64,000 nt of DNA from Erythrobacter fulvus. GTDB taxonomy: Bacteria > Pseudomonadota > Alphaproteobacteria > Sphingomonadales > Sphingomonadaceae. Below the pieces are notes generated by a model, which searched no databases, was not told where the DNA came from, and saw nothing but the letters and a program-made list of their open reading frames with translations. Of the stretch, positions 18,550 through 27,028 are shown piece by piece. The stretch spans positions 186,001 through 250,000 of the forward strand of contig NZ_JAQQXQ010000002.1 in NCBI RefSeq assembly GCF_028595285.1, in the 5' to 3' direction. Within the stretch, counting starts at the first letter, position 1. The number at the start of each line of letters is the position of its first letter. The position numbers and the translations under genes were made by a program.

Positions 18550-20148
18550 GTGAGCTTGGTTCACCGGCCGGCAGTTTGTGCCCGGCTCCTAGCGTTCTCG
18601 GTTCACTGGGAAGCGCTGCTTCGGCACCCTCGCAAATACATTCTCGCGACCTGGTGGTACATCACAGGCAAGCGCGCTCGCTCGCTTGCGCACTTCGCTC
18701 CTCTGCTGGGCTGCTCCCGTCGCGCCTACGACTATTGGATGCTGAAGGAACAGAAGACGCGTCCAGCAGCGATCGACGATGACCCTTCGATTATCGCCCT
18801 CGTCAAGGAAACGCCAGGTGGCGATCTGAAAGCGACACTGGGATCGCTCGTTTCGCAAGGGATTCCCGCATTTGTGATCGGGCCTGACGCGCGGGATGAT
18901 CTGATTCGCCTGGCGAACGAGATCGACTGGGCGATGAAGCCATGGCTTTTGCCGATCACGTCGGGCGATGTCTTGTCCGAGGGAGCGGCGCACGGCTATC
19001 GGCGAGGGATCCGCGGGTTCGCCGGCAACGTGGTTTACGCCGATGATGACCTTATCGACGCGCGCGGGCATCGGATGTCACCGCATTTCAAGCCTGACTG
19101 GAACTGCGAACTCTTTCGCTATTTCGACTTCGTCACAGGAACTTGCGTGGTCCGTGCAGATTGCGCTGCGCTGATGGCGGCCGTCGATGCAGCCGATTGG
19201 GATGGCGAGCTCGTCAGGTTGATGCTCGGAGACGGCGATGTTAAGCACATCCGCCGGATCCACTCCCATCGAAAGACCCGCCGCCGTCCCCGCTTGCCAC
19301 TCCCGCAATGCGCCTTGCCGGCCGAACAGCCTCGCGTCTCTGTCATTATACCCACCCGCAACAGGGTGGACCTGTTAGCCGCGTGCCTTAGGGGCGTTGC
19401 AGATACGGATTATCCGGATATGGAGGTGATAGTTGTGGACAATGAAAGCGATGATCCGGAGAGTATCCGTTTCCTAGAGGACGTCCAGAAGACCGGCATT
19501 CGGGTTATCCGTCATGCGGGTGAGTTTAACTATTCGCGCATCAACAACAGCGCTGTGGATCGGGCAACCGGAGAGTTATTGTGTTTGCTCAACAACGACA
19601 TCGAGATGATCGATCGCGATTGGTTGTCCTGCATGGTCGTGCAGGCCCTCAGGGACGATGTCGGCGCGGTGGGTGCCCAGCTTCTCTATCCCGATGGACG
19701 GATCCAGCATGCCGGCGTGGCCTTGGGGGTGGGGGGTGGCGCCGCCCATGCACACCGTTTCCTTCGCCCGGAAGACGAGGGCTACTTCTGGCGGCACGCC
19801 TTGCCGCAATTCGTTTCGGCGGTTACGGCGGCCTGCCTAGTGGTCAAGCGTGATCGCTTTCTTGCCGTGGGCGGCCTCGACGAGGTGAAATTCCCGGTCG
19901 CCTTCAACGACGTCGACCTGTGTCTGAAGCTGAACGAGCGCGGATGGCAGTCTTTGTATGAGCCGCGCGCAAGGCTGATCCATCATGAATCGGTCTCTAG
20001 GGGATTGGATAGGGACAAGGTCGGAGCGGAACGCCTGTCACGCGAATTGGCTGCGCTGAAGCAGCGATGGCGAACCGACACTGTGGTCGATCCCTACCAT
20101 CATCCTCACCTCAGCCGCGCAAGCGAGCAATTCGTGATCGCGATCTGA
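18550..20148 (+). CDS. Glycosyltransferase family 2
   Basis: This 532-residue protein has a GT-A (GT2) domain in its C-terminal half: RVSVIIPTRNRVDLL opens the domain, EVIVVDNESDD follows, and LCLLNNDIEMIDRDW holds the metal-binding acidic motif. LLYPDGRIQHAGV and VAFNDVDLCLKLNERGW are the usual downstream segments of the rhamnosyl/O-antigen-type GT2 group. Residues 1-260 form an N-terminal region with a YADDDLID-type acidic motif that often precedes such domains and may be a second, degenerate GT-A fold. It starts at GTG. It may use dTDP-rhamnose made by the rfb operon downstream, but that is only suggested by proximity. Confidence 0.82.
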   Translation: MSLVHRPAVCARLLAFSVHWEALLRHPRKYILATWWYITGKRARSLAHFAPLLGCSRRAYDYWMLKEQKTRPAAIDDDPSIIALVKETPGGDLKATLGSLVSQGIPAFVIGPDARDDLIRLANEIDWAMKPWLLPITSGDVLSEGAAHGYRRGIRGFAGNVVYADDDLIDARGHRMSPHFKPDWNCELFRYFDFVTGTCVVRADCAALMAAVDAADWDGELVRLMLGDGDVKHIRRIHSHRKTRRRPRLPLPQCALPAEQPRVSVIIPTRNRVDLLAACLRGVADTDYPDMEVIVVDNESDDPESIRFLEDVQKTGIRVIRHAGEFNYSRINNSAVDRATGELLCLLNNDIEMIDRDWLSCMVVQALRDDVGAVGAQLLYPDGRIQHAGVALGVGGGAAHAHRFLRPEDEGYFWRHALPQFVSAVTAACLVVKRDRFLAVGGLDEVKFPVAFNDVDLCLKLNERGWQSLYEPRARLIHHESVSRGLDRDKVGAERLSRELAALKQRWRTDTVVDPYHHPHLSRASEQFVIAI

Positions 20149-20149
20149 T

Positions 20150-20935
20150 ATGTATCGGCGATCCGCACCGAACCTCTCGCTTCCGCAGGTCACGCTCGTC
20201 GCGGTGACGTCTGTCAACGTCGCCGCAACGGTCGCTGCGCTCCGCAGAAGCATGGACGAGGTGGAATTCGGCAACGTCATGCTATTGACGCACGAGCGAC
20301 CTCGGGATCTCCCGCAAGCGGCCCAATGGCATCAGATGGAGCCCCTGACATCCTCCCGCGCCTATTCGGAGTTCATACTGCGCAGCCTGCCAGCTTACGT
20401 GACTACGTCGCATTGCTTGCTAGTACAGTGGGACGGCCATGTCCTGAATGGTACACGCTGGCGCGACGAATTTCTCAGCTACGATTACATCGGTGCGTCA
20501 TGGCCGCAATTCCAGGACGGACTAGACGTTGGCAATGGGGGCTTCTCGCTGCGTAGCCGTGCTCTGCTCGAGGCGTGCCAGCACTCAGATTTCGTCGTCT
20601 CGCATCCCGAGGATCTCGCCATTGGCCGGATCAACCGGGCATGGCTCGAGGAGCGGGGGCTGCGGTTCGCGAAGGCCGCGGTCGCCGATTGGTTTTCGGC
20701 GGAACGGAAGGGCGATCCGCTTCAGTGCTTCGGGTATCATGGGGTCTGGCATATGCCTCGTGCTCTCGGCCTCGATGACTTCTGGCGCATCTATGCGGAG
20801 TTGGACGAGCGCGGGACGGTGAGGAACGACTTTCACAGTATCTTGAGGCAGTGTGCCAGGGGGAGAGATGGGCTTGGGCGCGCCATGCGTCTCCTCTACG
20901 ACAGATTTACCGATGCGACAGCGCCCTCAAGCTGA
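20150..20935 (+). CDS. DUF5672 family protein, probable glycosyltransferase-associated
   Basis: This 261-residue protein resembles the DUF5672 family found in polysaccharide loci. Key segments are VTLVAVTSVNVAATVAALR at the start, CLLVQWDGHVLN, WRDEFLSYDYIGASWP, VGNGGFSLRSRALLEA and CFGYHGVWHMP. The order (DxD-like QWDG, then GNGGFSLRS) is reminiscent of small GT-A glycosyltransferases, so a sugar-transfer role is plausible but not shown. It begins one base after the GT2 stop and is surely co-expressed with it. It is the last intact gene of the plus-strand block before the IS-scarred region. Confidence 0.78.
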   Translation: MYRRSAPNLSLPQVTLVAVTSVNVAATVAALRRSMDEVEFGNVMLLTHERPRDLPQAAQWHQMEPLTSSRAYSEFILRSLPAYVTTSHCLLVQWDGHVLNGTRWRDEFLSYDYIGASWPQFQDGLDVGNGGFSLRSRALLEACQHSDFVVSHPEDLAIGRINRAWLEERGLRFAKAAVADWFSAERKGDPLQCFGYHGVWHMPRALGLDDFWRIYAELDERGTVRNDFHSILRQCARGRDGLGRAMRLLYDRFTDATAPSS

Positions 20936-21026
20936 CGCGCTTCGAGCGGCAGAGGCGGTGATTCCTGCTCTGCCTGTCCCAGCCCGCCGCGCTCCGACGT
21001 ACAAGGGAATAACGCAAGGAGGGTAC

Positions 21027-21113
21027 ATGGCCATGTGCAGTGCGACGGCATTTGATAATGCAGCGCGGGTTCGGCGCGTAGAATCGCGACTTGCACCGAC
21101 GTCGTTTTACTGA
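21027..21113 (+). CDS. Possible 28-residue small protein
   Basis: A short frame beginning MAMCSATAFDNAARVRR and ending TSFY follows an unusually strong ribosome site, AAGGAGGG at 21016-21023. The spacing is about 4 nt to the first ATG and about 10 nt to the second ATG at 21033. It has no membrane segment and no recognisable family. It may be a genuine small protein, a leader peptide, or the surviving start of a deleted gene next to the IS fragment. Confidence 0.25.
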   Translation: MAMCSATAFDNAARVRRVESRLAPTSFY

Positions 21114-21193
21114 GATGTCATGTTCGCAGCGGCCTGAGCTAATCGCGCGCTGGGAAGGGGAGAGTTCGTGATGCTGCTTGAAGGATCCGCGCC

Positions 21194-21480
21194 TTGAAGA
21201 ACCCCCTTCTGGATCTTCCTCTCATCGAACCCCCGCTCTTCTCGCGCCTCCTTCTCAAACTCGGCCTGAGCGAGGAGGAAGTGCGCATATGGCTTGAGCT
21301 GTTTGAGCGCGGGTATGCCGTTCTCGACTTTCCCGAACCCGAACCCGATCAGAGCATCGACAGGATCAAGGCCAACCTCGGTCCGCGCTTCGCGATCGAC
21401 TTCGACGATCATGAGGCAGGCAAGACCTGCCGCGAAAAGCGAATCCAGGAACCTGTCGCGCTTCAGGCTGGTTCTTCGGT
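21194..21480 (+). pseudogene. Truncated phytanoyl-CoA dioxygenase-like gene (N-terminal fragment)
   Basis: The reading starts at a TTG with MKNPLLDLPLIEPP and continues LGLSEEEVRIWLELFERGYAVLDF, then IKANLGPRFAIDFDD and KRIQE. From memory this matches the beginning of phytanoyl-CoA dioxygenase-like 2-oxoglutarate/iron oxygenases that occur in sphingomonad polysaccharide loci. Normal members are near 300 residues with a downstream HxD...H iron site. Here the match ends at about residue 80, where the sequence runs into an IS5-type transposase fragment on the other strand. The iron-binding part is missing, so the gene is a remnant. The family assignment is moderate because only the N terminus survives. 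Confidence 0.5.
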
Positions 21481-21535
21481 AAGTGCGGCTCAATCGCTGC
21501 CAAAGCTTCATCCGACACCAAAACAACGAATGCGA
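21440..21535 (-). pseudogene. IS5-family transposase fragment (N-terminal end)
   Basis: On the minus strand this segment reads SDEALAAIEPHLPKNQPEAR, which closely resembles the start of IS5-family transposases (SDEAWAAIEPHLPKNQPGAR form). The normal MFW start is shifted out of frame upstream, and the reading leaves the family pattern downstream, where it meets the truncated dioxygenase-like gene. It is therefore a short dead remnant. With the fragment at 1-400 it brackets the 21-kb polysaccharide locus. Whether both come from the same IS type cannot be judged, because they preserve non-overlapping parts. Confidence 0.7.
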
Positions 21536-21723
21536 TATTCCGAAGCGCCTCCTATGTAGGCGGAGACCCGTTCAATCACTTTGATCAAAAATTTCAATAG
21601 CTTGATTGGATTTGGACTCTGGCAGAAGTTGACCCGAACATCTCGATGTGCTCATTGCTCACCGCAACTTATTAGGTATTGATTTCACTAGCCGTACCGA
21701 AAAAGAGGAGTCTAAGGCGACCA

Positions 21724-22629
21724 ATGATCAGACGTTGGTTATCCAAAAATCGCCGTGGCATCATTCTCGCAGGTGGTTCTGGAACGCGCCTCTATCCATT
21801 GACCCGTGGTGTTTCGAAGCAGCTTATGCCAATCTTCGACAAGCCGATGATCTACTATCCGCTGAGCACGCTGATGCTCGCGGGAATTCGCGACATTCTT
21901 ATCATCACCACGCCTGACGATGTGGACCAGTTCAGGCGGGTGCTCGGCGATGGCTCAGGGTTCGGGGTGTCGCTATCTTATGAGGTGCAGCCCAGGCCCG
22001 AAGGTCTGGCGCAGGCATTCCACATCGGCGCCGATTTCGTGCGCGGCGCGCCGAGTGCGCTGATCCTAGGTGACAACATCTTTTACGGCCACGGCTTGCC
22101 CGATCTGCTGCAGAGCGCCAATGAACGCTCGGATGGCGCCACAGTGTTCGCCTATCGTGTCAACGATCCGCAGGCTTTCGGTGTGGTCGAGTTCGATGCG
22201 GCGGGCAAGGCGATCTTGATCGAGGAAAAGCCAAAGGCGCCGAAGTCGAACTATGCTGTGACCGGGCTTTATTTCTACGACGAGACCGTGGTGGATCGCG
22301 CGCGTGATCTGAAGCCATCACCCCGCGGCGAGCTGGAGATTACCGATCTCAACCGGCTCTATCTGGATGAGGGTGCGATGTCGGTCGAGATGATGGGGCG
22401 CGGATTTGCGTGGCTCGACACCGGCACCCATGCCTCGCTGCTCGATGCGGCGACCTATGTGCGAATTACCGAGGAGCGGCAGGGGTTGAAGATTTCCTGT
22501 CCCGAGGAAATTGCCTGGCGACAGGGTTTCATCACTTCGGACCGCCTGCGCGAGATTGCCGAGCCGCTGCGCAAGTCCGGCTATGGCGAGTACCTCCTTG
22601 GCCTGCTCGACAATCCGGCACACGCATGA
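21724..22629 (+). CDS. rfbA: Glucose-1-phosphate thymidylyltransferase
   Basis: The enzyme makes dTDP-glucose from glucose-1-phosphate and dTTP, step one of dTDP-L-rhamnose synthesis. The 301-residue protein has the nucleotidyltransferase signature [17 protein letters not shown], then [15 protein letters not shown] [21 protein letters not shown] and [10 protein letters not shown]. Length is typical (about 290). The ATG at 21724 is preferred over an in-frame start 15 codons earlier because AAGGCG lies 6 nt upstream. It is the first gene of the rfbA-C-D-B operon, in which every junction overlaps. Confidence 0.96.
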   Translation: MIRRWLSKNRRGIILAGGSGTRLYPLTRGVSKQLMPIFDKPMIYYPLSTLMLAGIRDILIITTPDDVDQFRRVLGDGSGFGVSLSYEVQPRPEGLAQAFHIGADFVRGAPSALILGDNIFYGHGLPDLLQSANERSDGATVFAYRVNDPQAFGVVEFDAAGKAILIEEKPKAPKSNYAVTGLYFYDETVVDRARDLKPSPRGELEITDLNRLYLDEGAMSVEMMGRGFAWLDTGTHASLLDAATYVRITEERQGLKISCPEEIAWRQGFITSDRLREIAEPLRKSGYGEYLLGLLDNPAHA

Positions 22630-23171
22630 AGATCGTCGAAACCACCATTCCCGGCCCATTGATCGTGGAGCCGCGCGTGTTAGGCGATCAGCGCGGATTC
22701 TTCATGGAAACGTGGAGCGCCGCTGGCTTTGCCGCTGCTGGGCTAGACCTCGGTTTCGTGCAGGATAACCACAGTCGCTCGCAAAAGGGCGTGCTGCGCG
22801 GTATGCATTTCCAGAACCCGGGTCCACAGGGCAAGCTGGTGCGCGTCACAAGCGGGGCGGTGTTCGATGTTGCGGTCGATCTGCGCGCCTCCTCGCCCAC
22901 CTTCGGCAAATGGGCCGGTGTGGAGTTGAGTGCTGAAAACAGGCGCATGTTCTGGGTGCCCGAGGGCTTTGCCCATGGCTTCCTGACGCTCGAGGACGAT
23001 ACGGATTTCCTCTACAAGTGCACCGCGCCCTATGCGCCGCAGAGCGAGTTCTCGCTGGCGTGGGATGATCCGGCGGTGGGGATCGAATGGCCTCTTGCCG
23101 GGCTTGATCCGATCATCTCGGACAAGGATGCGCGCGGGCTTGCGCTTGCCGATGTGCCAGTGTTCGCATGA
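22626..23171 (+). CDS. rfbC: dTDP-4-dehydrorhamnose 3,5-epimerase
   Basis: This 181-residue cupin enzyme performs the double epimerisation of dTDP-4-keto-6-deoxyglucose. It shows GVLRGMHFQ with the catalytic His61, Lys70 in PQGKLVRV, the [13 protein letters not shown] strand, and [14 protein letters not shown]. It lacks no expected segment and matches the family length. Its ATG overlaps the rfbA stop by 4 bp (ATGA), as does the next junction, so the operon is translationally coupled. Confidence 0.96.
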   Translation: MKIVETTIPGPLIVEPRVLGDQRGFFMETWSAAGFAAAGLDLGFVQDNHSRSQKGVLRGMHFQNPGPQGKLVRVTSGAVFDVAVDLRASSPTFGKWAGVELSAENRRMFWVPEGFAHGFLTLEDDTDFLYKCTAPYAPQSEFSLAWDDPAVGIEWPLAGLDPIISDKDARGLALADVPVFA

Positions 23172-24025
23172 GAGTGCTGGTTACCGGAGCGGGCGGCCAG
23201 CTTGGCGGGGCCTTGCAGCGCACGGCGCCGGCCTGGGCCGAGGTCAATGCGATCGATGTCGAGGATGTCGATCTGACCGATGCGGCGATGCTCACTGCGC
23301 GGTTGGTGGTCGAGGCACCCGATCTGATCATTAACGCTGCCGCCTACACAGCGGTGGACCGGGCCGAGAGCGACGAGGCTCTTGCCCGGGCGATCAATGC
23401 CGATGCGGTAAGGATCATGGTCGAGGCGATGGCCGGGACGGGCGGCAAGGTCGTCCATGTCTCGACCGACTATGTCTTCGACGGCACCTCCTCGGCGCCC
23501 TATGCTCCCGATGCGCAGCGCAATCCGCAAAGCGCCTATGGCCGCACCAAGGCCGAAGGCGAGGATACCCTGCGCGCCGAAGACCTGCTGGTGCGCACCG
23601 CATGGGTGTATGAGGCGGGTGGCGCGAACTTCGTGCGCACGATGATCCGCCTGATGAAGGAGCGCGAGGAACTGGGCGTGGTTGCCGATCAGGTGGGCGC
23701 GCCGACCTGGGCCACGGGCCTTGCGCGCACCATCTGGGCGCTGGTCGAGAAAGGCGCGACAGGGACATTCCATCATTGCGATGAGGGGGTGGCGAGTTGG
23801 CACCACTTCGCGGTTGCGATCGCCGAGGAGGCCCACGCGCGAGGTCTCATCCCGCGTATCCCTACCATCCACGCGCTCACCACCACAGAATACCCAACGC
23901 CTGCGCGTCGTCCTGCTTATTCGGTGCTCGATTGCAGTGCCACGCGCGAACTGCTGGGTGATCAGCCGACCCCTTGGCGCGACAATCTGTGCCTGATGCT
24001 CGAAGAGGAGGTAAAGCTTGGCTGA
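23168..24025 (+). CDS. rfbD: dTDP-4-dehydrorhamnose reductase
   Basis: This 285-residue short-chain reductase carries out the last step to dTDP-L-rhamnose. It has the NAD(P) motif GAGGQLG near the N terminus, HVSTDYVFDG with the catalytic Thr, and the YGRTKAEGE segment containing the Tyr-x3-Lys pair. RTAWVYEAGGANFVRTM and RPAYSVLDC are further family segments. It overlaps rfbC by 4 bp upstream and rfbB by 8 bp downstream. Confidence 0.96.
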   Translation: MRVLVTGAGGQLGGALQRTAPAWAEVNAIDVEDVDLTDAAMLTARLVVEAPDLIINAAAYTAVDRAESDEALARAINADAVRIMVEAMAGTGGKVVHVSTDYVFDGTSSAPYAPDAQRNPQSAYGRTKAEGEDTLRAEDLLVRTAWVYEAGGANFVRTMIRLMKEREELGVVADQVGAPTWATGLARTIWALVEKGATGTFHHCDEGVASWHHFAVAIAEEAHARGLIPRIPTIHALTTTEYPTPARRPAYSVLDCSATRELLGDQPTPWRDNLCLMLEEEVKLG

Positions 24026-25064
24026 TCTGCTTGTTACCGGCGGCGCCGGATTTATCGGCGGCAATTTCGTGCATTACTTGAACGCGAAGCACCCAGATAC
24101 CCGCGTGATCGTTCTTGATGCGCTGACCTATGCCGGCAACCGCTCGACGCTGCAAGGCGCGGCCAATGCCGAGCTAGTGGTGGGCGACATCCGCGATACC
24201 GACCTCGTCGAGAAGCTGCTGCGCGATCGCGACATTACCACGATCGTCCACTTCGCTGCCGAGAGTCATGTCGACCGTTCGATCAGCGGGCCCGATGCCT
24301 TCATAGACACCAACATCCTCGGCACCAACAGCCTGCTGAAAGCCGCGCGCACGGTCTGGCTGGCAGGCAGCGGCAAACCGCACCGGTTCCACCACATCTC
24401 GACCGACGAAGTGTTCGGATCACTGGAGCCTGATGATCCGGCCTTCAGGGAGACTACGCCCTATGCGCCCAACTCGCCCTACTCGGCGTCGAAGGCCGCC
24501 TCAGATCATCTGGTGCGAGCCTATCACCACACCTTCGGGCTGGAAGTGACGACCAGCAATTGCTCGAACAATTACGGGCCCTACCAGTATCCCGAAAAGC
24601 TGATCCCGCTTTTCTTGCTGAATGCGCTGCACGGCCGCAACCTGCCGATCTACGGCGACGGCATGAACGTGCGGGACTGGCTGCATGTCGAGGATCACTG
24701 CCGGGGGATCGAGGCCTGCCTCGTCAACGGCAAGCCGGGCGAGACCTATAATATCGGCGGCGGAGCGGAACTGCCCAACATGACCGTGATCGACACCATC
24801 TGTGCCGAAGTCGACCGCGCATTCGCCGAGATCGACGGCCTGGCAGAGCGCTACCCCGATGCGCCCGCAGCCAAGGGTAAGGCAACCAGCAGCCTCAAGA
24901 CCTTCGTCATTGATCGTGTCGGCCATGACCGCCGCTACGCAATCGACGAAACAAAGGCGCGCGGCGAACTTGGCTATGCGCCGCATCACGGTTTCGACGA
25001 CGGCTTGCGTCAAACCCTGCGCTGGTACCTCGACAACGAGCGATGGTGGCAGGCACTGCTTTAA
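24018..25064 (+). CDS. rfbB: dTDP-glucose 4,6-dehydratase
   Basis: This 348-residue SDR enzyme converts dTDP-glucose to dTDP-4-keto-6-deoxyglucose. Motifs visible are GGAGFIGGNF, AAESHVDRSI, HISTDEVFGSL with the catalytic Thr-Asp-Glu, and YSASKAASD with Tyr-x3-Lys, then TSNCSNNYGPYQYPEKLIP. The start is a TTG at 24018 with a very strong GAGGAGG 6 nt upstream, lying inside the end of rfbD. No ATG is available without losing the first beta strand. It closes the operon; the 196 bp after it hold no supported gene. Confidence 0.95.
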   Translation: MADLLVTGGAGFIGGNFVHYLNAKHPDTRVIVLDALTYAGNRSTLQGAANAELVVGDIRDTDLVEKLLRDRDITTIVHFAAESHVDRSISGPDAFIDTNILGTNSLLKAARTVWLAGSGKPHRFHHISTDEVFGSLEPDDPAFRETTPYAPNSPYSASKAASDHLVRAYHHTFGLEVTTSNCSNNYGPYQYPEKLIPLFLLNALHGRNLPIYGDGMNVRDWLHVEDHCRGIEACLVNGKPGETYNIGGGAELPNMTVIDTICAEVDRAFAEIDGLAERYPDAPAAKGKATSSLKTFVIDRVGHDRRYAIDETKARGELGYAPHHGFDDGLRQTLRWYLDNERWWQALL

Positions 25065-25260
25065 ATTCAAGGCAGATCAGGGATCCAGCGAACTCGCAAG
25101 CGGCTGCGTTGGAGGTGCGTTCCAGAACGGCGCCTGCCTTCCAGTTTTGAGCGGAAATTTCACGCTAAAGAGCGGTGTGTGCTATACTTTAAAAAATACA
25201 GTTAACTCTTGCTCCTGCACAAGTGTTACTCGTGGAGTGTAAGAGTTTGACGCAAAATGT

Positions 25261-26172
25261 TCATGTCGAGAATAGTTCATCGTGAACGTGTGGTCGTTCA
25301 TGCACGATCACCTCCATTGTGAAGTTTGCCTCGTCACCCGGTGGCAAAAGGATGATCCCTCGCTTACGCGCGAGATCATCAGCAAACTCGGCAGTATCCG
25401 CGAGTCCAGACCATGGCTCGATGCAAATAAAGTTTGCGCCCGGCTTCTGCCAAATTCCAAGTTGCGGAAGATCGAAAAGGATCTCAAGCCACGGGCCGTT
25501 GGATCCACTATATTTCAAGCGCCGGCTCTGTAATCGATCCCAGATCAAAGCACCGCCGGTAAACAGTGCTGAATGAAGCGGGAGGCGACCGTTTTTGAGA
25601 GGGGTTTCTTCTTGTACCGCAAGCAACCCATCCGCATCAAGGCGACAGATATGACTTGCCTCAGCACCCTCAAAAGTGATGCTGTGCATTTCCTTCTCCC
25701 CAGCATCAGGAAGTGGCCAAGCAAATGCTGGGTGAAAGCCAAAGCTAAATGGCAGAGGCTGGCGGCCTGGATTTCGCACTTTGATCGTCGCTCTTAACCG
25801 GGTCGCTTCGAGGCTGTATCGAGCAGTTAATTCAAAAGTGAAGGGGTACCGCACGCGTGTTGCAGCAGTATCCGATAGGCGGAATGTCACTGCATTTCTC
25901 TGTGTCTCTATCTCACTCCATAGCATTCGTCGCGCAAAGCCGTGTTGCTGCATCCGATATTCGAGCCCGTCTACGCGAAGCACGTCATCGTTCAGTCTTC
26001 CGACAATTGGGAATAGCAAAGGAGCGTGACCCGACCAGAACGCCGGGTCGGCGTCGGTCATATACTCTCGGCCGCGGCAGTCTTGCAGAGACACGAGTTC
26101 AGCACCTAAAGGATCGATTAGAGCAGAAAGATTGCCATTGGAGATTGCGACGCAGTCGCCGACATGGTCCAT
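25261..26172 (-). CDS. Aldose 1-epimerase (mutarotase) family protein, LacX-like
   Basis: This 303-residue protein belongs to the galactose-mutarotase superfamily, which interconverts anomers of free sugars or sugar phosphates. It shows the family start SNGNLSALIDPLGAELVSL, GHAPLLFPIVGRLNDD, RMQQHGFARRMLW with the conserved His, SFGFHPAFAWPL with the second His, and NFICIEPWSGLAD near the end. It is convergent with the rfb operon and faces away from fabI. It is probably a core metabolic gene rather than part of the polysaccharide locus, although sugar supply makes either possible. Confidence 0.85.
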   Translation of the reverse strand: MDHVGDCVAISNGNLSALIDPLGAELVSLQDCRGREYMTDADPAFWSGHAPLLFPIVGRLNDDVLRVDGLEYRMQQHGFARRMLWSEIETQRNAVTFRLSDTAATRVRYPFTFELTARYSLEATRLRATIKVRNPGRQPLPFSFGFHPAFAWPLPDAGEKEMHSITFEGAEASHICRLDADGLLAVQEETPLKNGRLPLHSALFTGGALIWDRLQSRRLKYSGSNGPWLEILFDLPQLGIWQKPGANFICIEPWSGLADTAEFADDLARKRGIILLPPGDEANFTMEVIVHERPHVHDELFST

Positions 26173-26221
26173 TGCTAAAGCTCTGTTTCGAGTGCCGATT
26201 TTTGCAACTTAATCACAAATG

Positions 26222-27028
26222 TCAGGAAAGCGCGATGTCGGGCGCGTCTTCCTGTTTCATGCCGACGAGGTGGTAGCCCGCATCGACATGGTGCGTCTCG
26301 CCCGTAACCCCGGACGAGAGGTCCGAAAGGAAATAAAGCCCCGCACCGCCCACATCCTCGATCGTGATGTTGCGGCGGAGCGGCGAGTTCAACTCGTTCC
26401 ACTTGAGGATGTAGCGGAAGTCGCCGATCCCGCTTGCCGCCAGCGTCTTTACCGGCCCGGCGCTGATTGCGTTGACCCGGATGCCCTGCGGGCCGAGATC
26501 ATTGGCGAGGTATTTCACGCTGGTTTCCAGCGCTGCCTTGGCAACGCCCATGACGTTGTAATGCGGCACGACCTTTTCTGCGCCGTAGTACGACAGGGTC
26601 AGGATGCTGCCGCCGCTTTCCGGCATCATTTCCGCCGCGCGCTTCGTCACCGCGACCAGCGAATAGGCCGAGACGTTCATCGTCAGCAGGAAGTTGTCGA
26701 GGCTGGTGTCGACATATTTGCCGCGCAGTTCGTTCTTGTCGGAAAAGCCGATCGCGTGGACCACGAAATCGAGACTGTCCCACCGCTGCTTCAGCGTTGC
26801 GAAGGCGGCATCGAGCGATTCCATGCTCGACACGTCGCATTCGAAGGTGAAATCGCTACCCAGCTGTTCGGCAAGCGGGATCACGCGCTTGGCCAGCGCC
26901 TCGCCCTGATAAGAAAACGCCAGCTGCGCGCCGTGCTCGGCCAGCTTCTTGGCAATGCCCCAGGCCAGCGACTTGTCGTTGGCGAGCCCCATGATCAGGC
27001 CGCGTTTGCCTGCCATCAAACCGTTCAT
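26222..27028 (-). CDS. fabI: Enoyl-[acyl-carrier-protein] reductase (NADH)
   Basis: FabI reduces the enoyl-ACP double bond in the last step of each fatty-acid elongation round. The 268-residue protein has the atypical SDR cofactor segment MGLANDKSLAWGIA, the catalytic Tyr157-x6-Lys164 in HYNVMGVAK, SYYGAEKVVP, and the C-terminal GVTGETHHVDAGYH. It begins directly after the yihY stop (no gap) and likely shares a transcript with yihY and the dnaJ-like gene. An internal ATG at codon 5 is an alternative start. Confidence 0.96.
   Translation of the reverse strand: MNGLMAGKRGLIMGLANDKSLAWGIAKKLAEHGAQLAFSYQGEALAKRVIPLAEQLGSDFTFECDVSSMESLDAAFATLKQRWDSLDFVVHAIGFSDKNELRGKYVDTSLDNFLLTMNVSAYSLVAVTKRAAEMMPESGGSILTLSYYGAEKVVPHYNVMGVAKAALETSVKYLANDLGPQGIRVNAISAGPVKTLAASGIGDFRYILKWNELNSPLRRNITIEDVGGAGLYFLSDLSSGVTGETHHVDAGYHLVGMKQEDAPDIALS

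Larger units (their letters stand above)
20936..21723. other. Scarred intergenic region between polysaccharide locus and rfb operon
   Basis: These 788 bp hold no intact gene. They contain a possible 28-codon reading frame, a truncated dioxygenase-like gene and a fragment of an IS5-family transposase (listed separately). The last 120 bp before rfbA include a 12-bp palindrome ACATCTCGATGT (21638-21649) and presumably the rfb promoter, but no clean -35/-10 pair. The mixture suggests deletion and insertion events at the end of the locus. Confidence 0.6.

Noticed and set aside
21107..21526. 139-codon minus-strand frame opposite the dioxygenase remnant
   Set aside because: It is antisense to the remnant and shifted relative to the frame that matches the IS5 transposase, so it is not a real gene.
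25065..25242. Cysteine-rich open frame after rfbB (contains GCVGGAFQNGACLPVLSG)
   Set aside because: The frame is open only as a continuation of a shadow frame inside rfbB and has no start codon or ribosome site of its own. I recognise no family.
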